Shown: positions 44,826-53,952, counted from the first letter of the stretch. The stretch is DNA of 64,000 bases from CAVUXJ01 sp963814975 (GCA_963814975.1 CAWFFB010000030.1:198762-262761); one strand, 5' to 3'. Translations and numbers: made by a program. The notes: generated by a model not told the origin, from the sequence alone.

Positions 44826-44900
44826 ATGGTGGACCAGATTTTCACCAGTTCGAACCCATTGTTGAGCTGGCTGCGGCAACTTGACGCGCTAAGGCGTGCG
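44826..44900 (+). repeat. MVDQ repeat, copy C
   Basis: Core GATGGTGGACCAGATTTTCA then CCAGTTCGAACCCATTG and GAGCTGGCTGCGG. In frame it reads MVDQIFTSSNPLLSWLRQLD followed by ALRRA. Homology to copy D seems to extend about 30 bases upstream (TTCAG...GTTT.GGAA). Confidence 0.8.
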
Positions 44901-45035
44901 GCATAGGTGTAGGAGCCCAGAGCTGCGACACTGCCTGACGGTCCTCACGCCACCTCGCTCACACTGCGGCATTTATCCCGACTAACAAATAGTCTTCACC
45001 CACCGCTGATGGAGGCCCCTAACGCGCGTTTAGGA

Positions 45036-47303
45036 TCAATGCTTTGTCGCGATGAGGTACAACCGGCTCGCAGTGGCCAGATAAAGTGCATCGCCGACCA
45101 CAGCCGGACGCGAATAGAGCGGGGCATCCATTTCGATCTGCGCCAGCAATTCCTTTCGCCGTCCGGCACGAAGAACGGTCATGAGTCCTCCAGCGTTCCC
45201 AACGTAAAGGCGGTCGCCGGCCAGCAGGAGGGATCCCCAGATGGCATCGTTCGTCTCGTGCTTCCATAGGTGGGCACCGGTTGCTGCGTCCAAACAATGA
45301 ACGGTTCCGCCCAAGTCCCCAACGTACAGCAGACCGTCCTTCACGATGGGCGTTCCCACCACGCGGCCGACCTCACGCGAAGTCCACAGGCGCCCGCTCT
45401 CAGTAACGTCTTCCTGGCCGTTGGGACTGATCGCATGAATCAACGAAGGTCCGTTGGCGTGCCCAGGAGACAGCCCCATGGCAACGAAGACGCGGCCGTC
45501 GGCGAAGATCGGTGAAGCAATGATGGAGCTGCGCGAAAGGACACCGGCGCGCGGAAGCCAGCGGGCATCCTTCGGGTTGCCGTCAAATCGCCAGACTTCC
45601 TGACCCGACGCTGCGTCGTAGGCGCGCAGCCAACCATCTCCTCCCCCGAAAAGCACCTGCACGCGCCCGTTGACGTTGGCCGCCACAGGGCTGGACCAGG
45701 CGCCGTGCAGCACCCGGTCTCCTGGTCCGATGGCGCGCCAGACCACCTCGCCCGAGTGCTTGTTCACCGCGATCAAACTTGGAGCGCGCGACGATGGGAC
45801 GCGCGTATGGCCTTCATTCTGGCCGTTGGAGGTACCGACCATCAGCAGATCACCAAGGGGCAACACGTCGCTATTGCAGGCTTCGTGTGGAAAGACACCC
45901 AAGGCGGGCATGTCCAGTTGCCAGACGATGTCTGCTGCACCCTTGTCTTTGAAGACCTCCTCCCGATATGGACCATCGTTCTCACCATCGCCGAAACCCT
46001 GCGTGTCGAGGCAACGGAGTTGACACTCGGCGGTGACGTAGTACAACCGGTCGCCTTCAACATAAGGAGCACTTGTCGTCGAAGGCAACAGCCACTCCCT
46101 TAGGCCGCGCTCCACCCGCGGGGCCAGATCCTGCCAAAGGAACGCGCCATCCGTCGCCCGAAACGCCATGAGCACGCCTGAATGTTCCTGAAAGGCGGGG
46201 TTGATTTGCCGGGTATTGTCGGCACCCACATAGACCACATCGCCGGCAACCACGGGACTGCCGTACACTTCGTTTCCCAACTCGACGCTCCAGACGATGT
46301 TCCGTCGCGTGGTCGTATCCCAGTCAACGGGAGGATTGCCCGTTTGAGCCACAGTCGTCTGGGGTTGGAGCGGGACGGAAGGCTCTGGCAAATGGGGTGA
46401 GACAACAGGCTTTCCAGCTTCGATGCCTGCGATGCGATTCAACGCCCACTCGGCTTGGTCACGCAATGCGGGATCGTTTGCGGACGCGATCAACGCCTCC
46501 CGCGCTGTCTGTGCCTTCGGCCCGATGCTTCCGAGCGCCCCGGCCGCGCAGATGCGAACGTAGAGGAACTCATCCTTCAGAGCTTCGATCAACTGAGGCA
46601 CAGCCAACTGCGCGGCCGGGCCGATGCCTGCGAGGGCCTCACCCGCCGCCCATCGGACGCCGGGAATCGGATCGCCCAAGGCTCTGGCGAGGTCCTGAAC
46701 CGCCGCGCTCGCCTTCGGACCGATGGACGCCAAGGCCTCCGCCGCGTAAATACGGACGTGTGGCTCCCTGTGCGACAGAGCCTCGACTAGAGCGCGTACC
46801 GAAGGACTGGCCCTCTCGCCCAAAGCGCCCAGGGCACGTGCGGCATCGGCCGCGACCATCGAATCCTCGTCTCTCAGCGCCCGTCTCAACGCCGGCTGAA
46901 TCGATTCTGTATCGGGCGCCAGGTCGATCAAGGCATCAGCAGCAAAGCCCCGGAAGGAGACCTCCTCATGCCGAAGCAGCTCGACCAGCAGCGGAATGGC
47001 CGGCGGACCGATTTGCCGGATGATTTCAAAAGTCTGCTGATGCAGGTCGTCATCGTCACTCGCGAGGAATCGTCTCAGCAAAGGTAGCGAACGCCCCGCC
47101 CCTTTAACCAGGGCGGCTTCGGCGGTTGCGCGGACCTTCCGGTCGTTGGCCAGCAGGCGATTTGCCCAGTCACGTACCAGGGCGGGATTTCTGGAAAGAC
47201 TCGACTCCGTCTGGGGCGGCGGTGATTGGGACAGCGCGACCCCTTGGCTGAGGCCAGCGGCCAATATTATTGCGAGAGCACGTTTCTTTAGGAATGATCT
47301 CAC
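45036..47303 (-). CDS. Secreted HEAT-repeat + PQQ-like propeller protein
   Basis: 755 residues. Signal peptide (KRALAIILAAGLSQGVALSQ). Residues about 40-295 are HEAT repeats (PPAIPLLVELLRHEEVSFRG, SVRALVEALSHREPHVRIYA, LAVPQLIEALKDEFLYVRI). Residues about 330-755 are PQQ-type propeller blades (NEVYGSPVVAGDVVYVGADN, SGEVVWRAIGPGDRVLHGAW, VGTPIVKDGLLYVGDLGGTV, ATGAHLWKHE). Whether PQQ is bound is unknown. Probably a protein-interaction platform. It stands alone, just left of an IS110. Confidence 0.88.
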   Translation of the reverse strand: MRSFLKKRALAIILAAGLSQGVALSQSPPPQTESSLSRNPALVRDWANRLLANDRKVRATAEAALVKGAGRSLPLLRRFLASDDDDLHQQTFEIIRQIGPPAIPLLVELLRHEEVSFRGFAADALIDLAPDTESIQPALRRALRDEDSMVAADAARALGALGERASPSVRALVEALSHREPHVRIYAAEALASIGPKASAAVQDLARALGDPIPGVRWAAGEALAGIGPAAQLAVPQLIEALKDEFLYVRICAAGALGSIGPKAQTAREALIASANDPALRDQAEWALNRIAGIEAGKPVVSPHLPEPSVPLQPQTTVAQTGNPPVDWDTTTRRNIVWSVELGNEVYGSPVVAGDVVYVGADNTRQINPAFQEHSGVLMAFRATDGAFLWQDLAPRVERGLREWLLPSTTSAPYVEGDRLYYVTAECQLRCLDTQGFGDGENDGPYREEVFKDKGAADIVWQLDMPALGVFPHEACNSDVLPLGDLLMVGTSNGQNEGHTRVPSSRAPSLIAVNKHSGEVVWRAIGPGDRVLHGAWSSPVAANVNGRVQVLFGGGDGWLRAYDAASGQEVWRFDGNPKDARWLPRAGVLSRSSIIASPIFADGRVFVAMGLSPGHANGPSLIHAISPNGQEDVTESGRLWTSREVGRVVGTPIVKDGLLYVGDLGGTVHCLDAATGAHLWKHETNDAIWGSLLLAGDRLYVGNAGGLMTVLRAGRRKELLAQIEMDAPLYSRPAVVGDALYLATASRLYLIATKH

Positions 47304-47352
47304 GTAGCCCTTTCGCGAACGCCTAGACAGGATGACTTCGGCAACAGTACAC

Positions 47353-47440
47353 GGCTGACCTCCGGTGTGATCGCGGGTTAGCCTGTCGGCCAGAGCCGCA
47401 ACGCCGCATGGTCCGCGGCGTGTGTTCCCGGAGGTCAGCC
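47353..47440 (+). promoter_or_regulatory. 13-bp inverted repeat that can mask the IS110 ribosome-binding site
   Basis: GGCTGACCTCCGG (47353-47365) and CCGGAGGTCAGCC (47428-47440) are perfect inverted copies. The right arm contains the GGAGG just before the transposase ATG at 47441, so pairing would hide the ribosome-binding site. In the IS110 group the left non-coding end also encodes the bridge RNA; this 88-base stretch is in the right place. Confidence 0.6.
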
Positions 47441-48628
47441 ATGGCGCAGTCTACTCCACTGTTTGTCGGCCTGGACGTCCACAAAGACTCCATCGCCGTC
47501 GCGCACGCCGCCGGCGGGAGCACCGAGCCGCCGGTGTTTGTCGGGGCGATCGGCCCGCGTCAGGTCGACCTCGATAAGTTGCTGCGCCGCCTGCACGGCA
47601 AGACGTCAGCGCTCACATTCGCCTACGAGGCGGGCCCGAGCGGGTACGGCCTATCCCGCTATCTGACCGGCAAGGGCCTGGCGTGTCAGGTCGTCGCGCC
47701 GTCGCTGATCCCGAAGAAACCCGGCGACCGCGTGAAGACGGATCGGCGCGATGCCGTCGAGCTCGCGCGGTTGCTGCGCTCGGGCGATCTCACGGCCGTC
47801 TACGTGCCGTCGGTGGAGGACGAAGCCCTCCGCGATCTGTGTCGCGCGCGCGATGCAGCGCGCGTCACCGGCAAGGACGCCAAGCTGCGGTTGAAGGCGT
47901 TCCTGCTGCGCGTTGGGCCGGCACTACGTCGGGCGCGCGACCTGGAACGACGCCCACCGCCGGTACCTGGCGAAGGTCGTGTGTCCGACGCCGGCGCAGC
48001 AAATCGTCTTTCAGGAATCCGTGCGGGCTGTCGATGAACAGGTCGATCGCCTCCAGCGCCTCGAAGCGGAACTCCTCGAGCGCGCGCCCGCGTGGCGGCT
48101 CTATCCGGTCGTCGAGGCGCTGCACGCCTTGCGCGGCGTGCAATTCCTCGTCGCGATCACCGTCGTCGCCGAGCTCGGTGATCTCACGCGCTTTGACAAC
48201 CCGCGTCAACTGGCCGCCTTCGTCGGCCTCATTCCCTCGGAATACTCGAGCGGCGGGGCGCGGCGCCAGGGCGGGATCACCAAAGCGGGCAATGGCCGCG
48301 CGCGGCGGGCGTTGATCGAGGCCGCCTGGGCGTATCGGCATCCCGCGAAAGTGTCGTTGCATATTCAGCACGCATCGATCGCTTCCCGAAGCCGTTGCAG
48401 GACCTCGGGTGGAAGGCGCAGGTGCGCCTCTGTAAACGCTTCCGCCGACTCGTCGCGCGCGGTAAACACCCCAACGTCGCGGTGACCGCCGTCGCGCGGG
48501 AATTGATCGCGTTCATGTGGGCCATCGCGAGGGCGGTGTCGGTCGCCAGGCATAACGCGATCGCCGCAGACCTCGCGGCAGGGCAGGGGCGTGGGCCCCG
48601 GTATTGGCGCAATCCTCGACGACGTTAA
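47441..48628 (+). mobile_element. IS110-family insertion sequence, transposase broken by two frameshifts
   Basis: The transposase begins MAQSTPLFVGLDVHKDS with a strong GGAGG. DEDD catalytic residues are present: Asp in GLDVHKD, Glu in YEAGPSGYG, two Asp in KTDRRDAVELA. Near 47915 the frame shifts (RNGRHYVGRATWNDAH in the next frame) and near 48375 it shifts back (IDRFPKPLQDLGWKAQVRL). The C-terminal serine-bearing Tnp_20 domain (LAAFVGLIPSEYSSGG, RRQGGITKAGNGRARRALIE) lies in the middle frame. Two opposite single-base indels make it inactive unless they are assembly errors. IS110 elements lack terminal inverted repeats, so the exact ends are not fixed. Confidence 0.88.
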
Positions 48629-49086
48629 GAGGCGACGCGAGTCGACCCTCGTGCCGAGACCGAGGCAGGCGCTCGACGGATCACAGTACGGTGGTACCCA
48701 ACCCACGGATATCAGCAGGATCAACCGTCGGTGTTACTGGTCCCGCTCCTGCCCTGCCGCGGCGTCCACCTGCGCACGAATTGGTTGCGCCGATCACGCC
48801 TCAGACCCGGCCGCCTGCGCGGACCGCTGTCGGGTGGGCGGTCTGCTCGGCGGCCTGGACGGCGCGTCGCACATCGAAGGCAATTTGTCAGGCCGGTCAC
48901 GACAAGACTCGTGTGTTTCGTGCCTGACTCGCTTGACAAATCGAAGTCATATCAACGTTCCCGCTCACCCGTGGCGGATCGCCGAATTGATGGCTATACG
49001 CAACTTCCTCGTTCACAATAGCCGCTTTGTCAAGGCGAAGCACGTCGAGAAGGTCTAGGACCCAATGCTGACCGCGTGCGGATCGT
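48629..49086. other. Non-coding stretch after the IS110
   Basis: About 450 bases, probably the IS110 right end plus decayed DNA. A CGCTTGACAAAT string at 48928 resembles GGCTTGACAAAT just after the second IS110 remnant (52149), so an element end may lie there. No gene seen. Confidence 0.35.
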
Positions 49087-49290
49087 TTGCGGCCGGCAGG
49101 CGTTCCACATCACGGCACGCCCTGTCTGATTGACTTCGGCCCAGGAGTGGTACGGCGTGCGGAAGCTGCTTGCCAGACAGGCGTTAAAGCTCTCCTGCCG
49201 ATCAATCTTCACGTGGTGTTCCTGACCCACCGGCACATGGATCACACGGTCGGTTACTCCGATCTGATTTTCAGCCCCCAGCAGAGGCAA
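49087..49290 (+). pseudogene. Metallo-beta-lactamase-fold hydrolase fragment
   Basis: The frame reads HGTPCLIDFGPGVVRRAEAA, then LHVVFLTHRHMDHTVGYSDL and IFSP. THRHMDH is the first metal motif (HxHxDH) of the MBL superfamily. Both the N-terminal strands and everything after about residue 65 are missing. A 50-60-residue scrap of what should be a 250-300-residue enzyme. Confidence 0.65.
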
Positions 49291-49335
49291 CTCAGAACGA
49301 ACGAGTTTTGGAGGAACAGGAGGTTAAAGAAAGAC

Positions 49336-49578
49336 TCAGAAGGGAATCTTGTTCTTGTTCGCCGCTTTCGTCGACTGCACCTGCTGGGCCTTGGCTTTCC
49401 CGGCCCGCTTGGCAACTTTCTTGATCAGTTTGGAAAGCTTCGACATGAACGGTTTGGATTTTTTCAGGAGCTTCTTCTGGGCAGTCTTGTTTTTTGTAAC
49501 GGCGCTCGTCAGATCCCGCATCGCTCTCTCAATCGCGATGAACATTTCCTGCATCGGGGTAACGCGCTCTTTTGCCAT
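49336..49578 (-). CDS. Small lysine-rich basic protein
   Basis: 80 residues, start ATG 49578 behind GGAGA. The N-terminal half is amphipathic (MQEMFIAIERAMRDLTSAV), the C-terminal half is packed with Lys (KKLLKKSKPFMSKLSKLIKK, VAKRAGKAKAQQ). It ends KNKIPF. Such composition recalls histone H1-like or other nucleic-acid binding tails, but no family is recognised. The gene is less GC-rich than its surroundings, compatible with transfer. Overlapping frame on the plus strand is a shadow. Confidence 0.6.
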   Translation of the reverse strand: MAKERVTPMQEMFIAIERAMRDLTSAVTKNKTAQKKLLKKSKPFMSKLSKLIKKVAKRAGKAKAQQVQSTKAANKNKIPF

Positions 49579-49767
49579 CGTGTGTCTCCAGGTTAAATTA
49601 TGCCTGTTCGTTCCGTCGGTCTTCTGGGGCCGAGCGGACTGTCCGAAACTTGTAAACAGATTTCGGACTGCATAAGGCACTGTCGTTTGGCGTTCCTAGA
49701 TGTTTAGTCCCACAGTGTGATGGTGGCACGATTGACGCCACAACCAAGGAGACGCTGTGGGCCAGGT

Positions 49768-50064
49768 TGTGCCTCGCCAATACCCGCCGGCCGTGCGAAC
49801 CTACGCAAACAAACACTTCGCGGGCCGAACGAAATGTTCGGCCTTCCGAAGTTGACGACTCGATTACACACGAAGAGACACTCAGTACTGCGTATAGCAA
49901 GCTCGCGACGGGCGATTGGTCTCAGACTGCCGTCGGTGGCAGAGGATACTGCAGGAACGAAACCCTGCCCGGACGCCGTGAGGCCAGTTGCAACCGCAGA
50001 TGCGGCGGGTCCCGGCGACGCCAACGTCAATGATTTTGCCCGGACGCGATATTGGCGAGGCACA
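49768..50064. mobile_element. MITE-like segment with 15-bp terminal inverted repeats
   Basis: TGTGCCTCGCCAATA (49768-49782) is the perfect inverse of TATTGGCGAGGCACA (50050-50064). The 297-base segment has no credible gene. GCCAG occurs just outside both ends (49761-49765 and 50065-50069), possibly a target duplication. The right end abuts exactly where DUF1206 homology stops. Confidence 0.45.
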
Positions 50065-50170
50065 GCCAGCGCACCGATGACATTGTAGACCACACCCTTC
50101 ACGAGGAAGCCCGCGCGGGCGAGCAGTTCGAGCGCGCCGAACCCGGTGATGAATCCATGGTATGCCAGCC
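50065..50170 (-). pseudogene. DUF1206-like membrane protein fragment
   Basis: The minus strand reads FGALELLARAGFLVKGVVYN then VIGALA. This is the first helix of DUF1206 membrane proteins, which contain several such repeats over about 270 residues. Homology stops at the inverted-repeat end at 50064. Only about 30 residues support the call. Confidence 0.45.
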
Positions 50171-50316
50171 CACGGGAAGAGCCCCCCACGCCCCCCGGTT
50201 GACCCGAGGTGTCGCGCTCGACGACGACGAGCGCCGAACACCGATGATGGGAGCCGTGGAAGTGAAGCCGCCAGAATCGTGCTGCTGGTCGCGGGAACGG
50301 GGGGCAGCGGGTCGGT

Positions 50317-51373
50317 TCAAGCTGACCCGCTAACCATGGAAGGAGGTGGCGCCGCGAGGCCGGCAGAGTCCGCGCTGTCGGAGATTGGAAGACGCGGCAT
50401 CTCCAGGAGGTCGCCAAAGTAATTGCGACTCTCGATCAACAGAGAGGCGACGTGATCGGCGCCCGCGTCCAGGAGCGTTTGCGAGCTCTCGTCCGCCAGT
50501 GTCGGCGGTGCCCATCGTCCCACCACAATTCGCAGCTCGGGCAGTGCCGAGAGAAGTCTCCTCACCAGATACCGTGTTTTCGACGACGAGCTGGGTGGGA
50601 GATCAGCGAAGCAGACGACAGAGAACTTTCGGTCTCTCACTAACGACACTAACTCCACCGCCTGCATGCGCGTCCCGGTGACTCCCATCGCGATCGGCAG
50701 ATCGTCGATCAGATGTGCCAGCATCGCGAGCGCCACTTCATCGGCGGCACCGTTGACCGCGTAGCCCGGGACGCGCAGCGGCTCGCGCGGTCCCAAGCGC
50801 GAGGGATCGGCGGCCGTGGCGGGTGGTCCGGCTCCGCGTGGCGGCGGATGCTCTCGGCCGCGTCCGCGATCAACTCCCGGGTCGCCTCGATCACCGCCGC
50901 GTCTTCTTCCGAGGAGAGCCGGTGCTCTAAACGGTCACGCTCGGCATAACTGAGTGCCGGCAGCAGCAGCGCGTCGTAGACCGATGCGGGCGGCCCGGTC
51001 TTGATGTGGCTGTCGATCAGTTCGGAGCTTCCTCGATCGCGCTTCCGCTGCCCGCAAGGCGCACGTCGGCAGTCTTCGTTCGGATGTTGGCACGATAGAC
51101 GGGGAGGTCTTTGACCAGTTGGTCCATCTGCCACGGCAGACCCAAACCGGCGAGGCCGAGCCCTGCGAACACCAGCGTGACGACCAACAGCACGGCAGGG
51201 ACCCGACCGACCCACCGTTGAAGCCAGTTGACGGGCGGCGTCAGGACGAACGTGAGCAGGATGGCGAGCGCGAACGGCACGAGGACGGCCTGTGCCCAGT
51301 ACAGAACGGCGACGACGAGCACGCCGCCGGCGAACGTCACCCAGAGCTTCACCGATTTCAACGTGTCGTCCAC
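50317..51373 (-). pseudogene. AI-2E family transporter with large internal deletion and frameshifts
   Basis: The N-terminal part, from GTG 51373 (GGAG upstream), is VDDTLKSVKLWVTFAGGVLV ... FALAILLTFVLTPPVNWLQR and stops being transporter-like near 51020 (DVRLAGSGSAIEE). There it joins, one frame off, to SSELIDSHIKTGPPASVYDA, LLLPALSYAERDRLEHRLSS, and by about 50800 another frame carries DEVALAMLAHLIDDLPIAMG, VVGRWAPPTLADES and LLDAGADHVASLLIESRNYF. The last parts match the long cytosolic extension of acidobacterial AI-2E proteins. The membrane core of roughly 250 residues is missing. Confidence 0.8.
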
Positions 51374-51439
51374 GTTCGTACTCCGTTCCTCGACCGAGTT
51401 GCCGCAGACGTTCCAGTGCGGCTGACATGGTAGCGCGGA

Positions 51440-51512
51440 AATCGGAGACCTCGAACAAGCCATCTACAACCGCTGTCCAGACGCCCTGCACGGCCTGGTG
51501 CACCACAGCGAC
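51440..51512 (+). pseudogene. IS3-family OrfB fragment, upstream piece
   Basis: Frame reads IGDLEQAIYNRCPDALHGLV then HHSD. HHSD is the second catalytic region of IS3 DDE transposases, normally followed at once by RGSQYxSIRYTxRL. Here IS110 sequence follows instead, and the expected continuation is found at 53627. So this is the left half of an interrupted IS3. Confidence 0.7.
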
Positions 51513-52154
51513 AGTCGCATCGCCCTACAGCTGATGCAGAACACGATCGTCTGCGCGCCTGACGAGTTGCGCGATGCCCTTCGCCACCTCACGCGGATGC
51601 AGCTCGTACGAACGCTCGCTGCGTGGAGACCAGACCTGACGGACTTCCGCCACGTCAGCTCGGCGTACCGCATTGCGCTGAAGTCTCTCGGTCGTCGGTA
51701 CCTCGAACTCCACGACGAGATCGCCGATCTCGACACCATGATCGGCGCGATCGTCGACGAGCTGGCACCGACACTGGTCGCACGCAACTCGATCGGTCGT
51801 GAGTCGGCCGCGCAACTGCTCTTGACCGCGGGCGACAATGCCGACCGACTGCCCTCTGAAGCGAGCTTCGCGGCGCTGTGCGGCGTGAGTCCGGTGCCCG
51901 CGTCATCAGGCATGGTCACGCGGCATCGGCTCAATCGTGGCGGGGATCGAGCCGCAAACAGTGCACTCCACATCATTGCCATCGGTCGTCTCCGCACTGA
52001 CCCCAGGACCAAGGCCTACGTCGCCAAGCGCATCCGCGAAGGCCACTCCAAACTCGAGGCTCTGCGCTGCGTGAAACGCTATATCGCTCGCGAGGTCTAC
52101 GGGCTGATCCGGGAGCGCGGCCGTGAAATCACGCAGACGCGGATCGTGGCTTGA
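51513..52154 (+). pseudogene. IS110-family transposase, C-terminal remnant
   Basis: About 210 residues: IVCAPDELRDALRHLTRMQL, a central coiled region, then ESAAQLLLTAGDNADRLPSE, FAALCGVSPVPASSGMVTRH, RLNRGGDRAANSALHIIAIG and RCVKRYIAREVYGLI. These are the C-terminal Tnp_20 features of IS110. The DEDD N-terminal domain is absent. It is fused in frame to the IS3 scrap upstream, giving a chimeric open frame from about 51431. Confidence 0.85.
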
Positions 52155-52185
52155 CAAATAGAAGGGCGTCCACGGCACGCAGCTT

Positions 52186-53626
52186 GGGTTCAAGGGGCCG
52201 TCGCAACGCGTTCGCGTTTCGATGAGCGTAAGTGATTTCGAAGTACCTCTGCAGGCGTTTTCCAGCCGAGTGTTTTTCGCGGCCGACTGTTGAGTGCAGC
52301 AGCAACCGCCTCGAGCTCGTCACCAGAGTGTCGGGACAGGTCGGTGCCCTTGGGGAAGTACTGGCGCAAGAGACCATTGGTATTCTCGTTGGTGCCCCGC
52401 TGCCACGGGCTGTGTGGGTCGCAGAAGTAGATAGGCAATCCTGTCTTGATTCGCAGCTGGACGTGCTGAGCCATCTCGGCGCCTTGGTCCCAGGTTAGCG
52501 ATCGGCGCAGTTGCTTCGGCAGCGTGACAATCGAGGAGGCGATGGCGTCTCGGACCGCCTCCGCACCGTGGCCGGCGAGAGCGGGACCGTTCGTCACCCG
52601 AGGCTGCCCGAAGTCAGTCATGCGTGGCAGATGCCACAGCAGCGTGAACCGGGTGCTGCGTTCGACGAGGGGTCCAATCGCGGAGCTGTCGAGCCCGAGA
52701 ATCAGATCGCCTTCCCAGTGACCTGGCACGGCGCGGTCGGTTGCTTCAGGTGGCCGCTCCGTGATCATGACCTCGGGGCTGACGAACGCCTTGCCTCGAC
52801 GCGCGCGAGCTCTCGGCACCCTCAGAGCACGCCCTGTTCGTAAGCACGTCACCAGCTCCCGACGGAGAGCGCCGCGGCCCTGCACATAGAGTGCTTGGTA
52901 AATGGCTTCGTGGGAGACCCTCATCGACTCATCATCCGGGAAGTCGAGCTTCAGCCTTTCTGAAATCTGCTCGGGACTCCACGACGTGGCCCAGCGCCGA
53001 TCTTGGCGGCGACCGTGACGACGCCCGTTCCAATTCACATCGGGGCCGACCGTCTCACCGTTTCCGACGGCAATCGTGCCTGCAAGTCGCTCCTGAACGT
53101 ACTGCCGCAGCTCCTCGTTGGCGGCCAGCTTCGCTACCTTGGGGCGCTTGGATTTCCGTTCTGCGTGCCACTGTGCCGTCGACGCGCGATATTCGAATCC
53201 GCCACTGCGAGTCGCCGCATTCCGTCGCAGTTCGCGCGAAATCGTCGCCGACGAACGCTCGACGCGCCGAGCAATCTCACAGACGCCGACCTTCTGGGCG
53301 TGCAGGAGCGCGATCTCTTCGCGTTCAGCAAAGGACAAGTAGCGCCCCGAAAGCGGCGTCAGGTTAGTCGGTGGCATGCCGCCATTTTCGCGGAACCACC
53401 TCGTTCCAACCGGTTGCGATACGCCGGCCTCGAGTGCTGCATCCCAGCTCGACACACCGCGCGCGATGGCCTTCCAGACCTCTTGTCGATGTTCACGACG
53501 TCCCGCCGTCGGACGACCTGGTGAACGGATCGGGCCGCGCCCCGCGCGATCAGACCGACGATGTTTCGAAGCACCCATTGCCACCTCTCCCTGTGGAGCT
53601 GTTGCAACGACCGATTGAATTCACCC
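52186..53626. mobile_element. IS30-family insertion sequence (about 1.44 kb)
   Basis: Imperfect terminal inverted repeats: left GGGTTCAAGGGGCCGTCGCA and right GGGTGAATTCAATCGGTCGT (reverse complement of 53607-53626), both continuing GCAAC. The left repeat overlaps the transposase stop. The insertion lies beside an IS110 remnant, inside an IS3 gene. Confidence 0.75.
52190..53578 (-). CDS. IS30-family transposase
   Basis: 462 residues, intact. N-terminal extension, then the IS30 helix-turn-helix (LSFAEREEIALLHAQKVGVC, EIARRVERSSATISRELRRN) and the DDE catalytic domain: GHWEGDLILG (first Asp), RRSLTWDQGAEM (second Asp) and PHSPWQRGTNENTNGLLRQY (Glu in NENTNG). C-terminal NSRPRKTLGWKTPAEVL is the usual end. 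ATG 53578 with GGGAGAGG upstream preferred over GTG 53584. The only complete transposase in the window. Confidence 0.95.
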   Translation of the reverse strand: MGASKHRRSDRAGRGPIRSPGRPTAGRREHRQEVWKAIARGVSSWDAALEAGVSQPVGTRWFRENGGMPPTNLTPLSGRYLSFAEREEIALLHAQKVGVCEIARRVERSSATISRELRRNAATRSGGFEYRASTAQWHAERKSKRPKVAKLAANEELRQYVQERLAGTIAVGNGETVGPDVNWNGRRHGRRQDRRWATSWSPEQISERLKLDFPDDESMRVSHEAIYQALYVQGRGALRRELVTCLRTGRALRVPRARARRGKAFVSPEVMITERPPEATDRAVPGHWEGDLILGLDSSAIGPLVERSTRFTLLWHLPRMTDFGQPRVTNGPALAGHGAEAVRDAIASSIVTLPKQLRRSLTWDQGAEMAQHVQLRIKTGLPIYFCDPHSPWQRGTNENTNGLLRQYFPKGTDLSRHSGDELEAVAAALNSRPRKTLGWKTPAEVLRNHLRSSKRERVATAP

Positions 53627-53952
53627 AGTGTCTCTCGATGCGCTACACCGACCGACTCGTCGACGCCGGCATCGCGCCGTCAGTCGGCAGCCGCGGGGAT
53701 TCGTACGACAACGCGCTCGCCGAATCAGTGATCGGGCTCTTCAAGACAGAGGTCATTCGACGAAAAGGGCCCCTGGCGCCATCTCGAGGCCATCGAATTC
53801 GCCACGTTGGACTGGGTGGACTGGTTTAACACGCGACGGCTGCTCGAACCGATCGGGTACGTCCCGCCGGCCGAGTACGAAGCGCGCTACTATGAGCAGG
53901 CCGCCGTCGCCTGACTCACACACTTCGCTCTCCGGAGGTCCCGGTACGATTC
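53627..53952 (+). pseudogene. IS3-family OrfB, downstream piece with one frameshift
   Basis: Continues the IS3 gene cut at 51512: QCLSMRYTDRLVDAGIAPSV, GSRGDSYDNALAESVIGLFK (DDE glutamate region) and TEVIRRKGP, then one base off WRHLEAIEFATLDWVDWFNT, RRLLEPIGYVPPAEYEARYY, ending at the TGA at 53912. A terminal repeat follows: the reverse complement of the last 24 bases reads TGAATCGTACCGGGACCTCC, with TG tip as in IS3. Inactive. Confidence 0.85.

Larger units (their letters stand above)
44297..45035. other. Intergenic stretch with MVDQ copy C and a small tandem repeat
   Basis: About 740 bases upstream of dapC and downstream of the HEAT-PQQ gene. No credible gene. It holds an imperfect 20-base tandem repeat (44683-44723) and an MVDQ repeat (44826). 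Probably a decayed segment plus the dapC promoter. Confidence 0.5.

Noticed and set aside
47441..48628. Programmed ribosomal frameshifting in the IS110 gene
   Set aside because: IS110 transposases are made from a single frame; two opposite shifts without slippery sequences point to mutation or assembly error.
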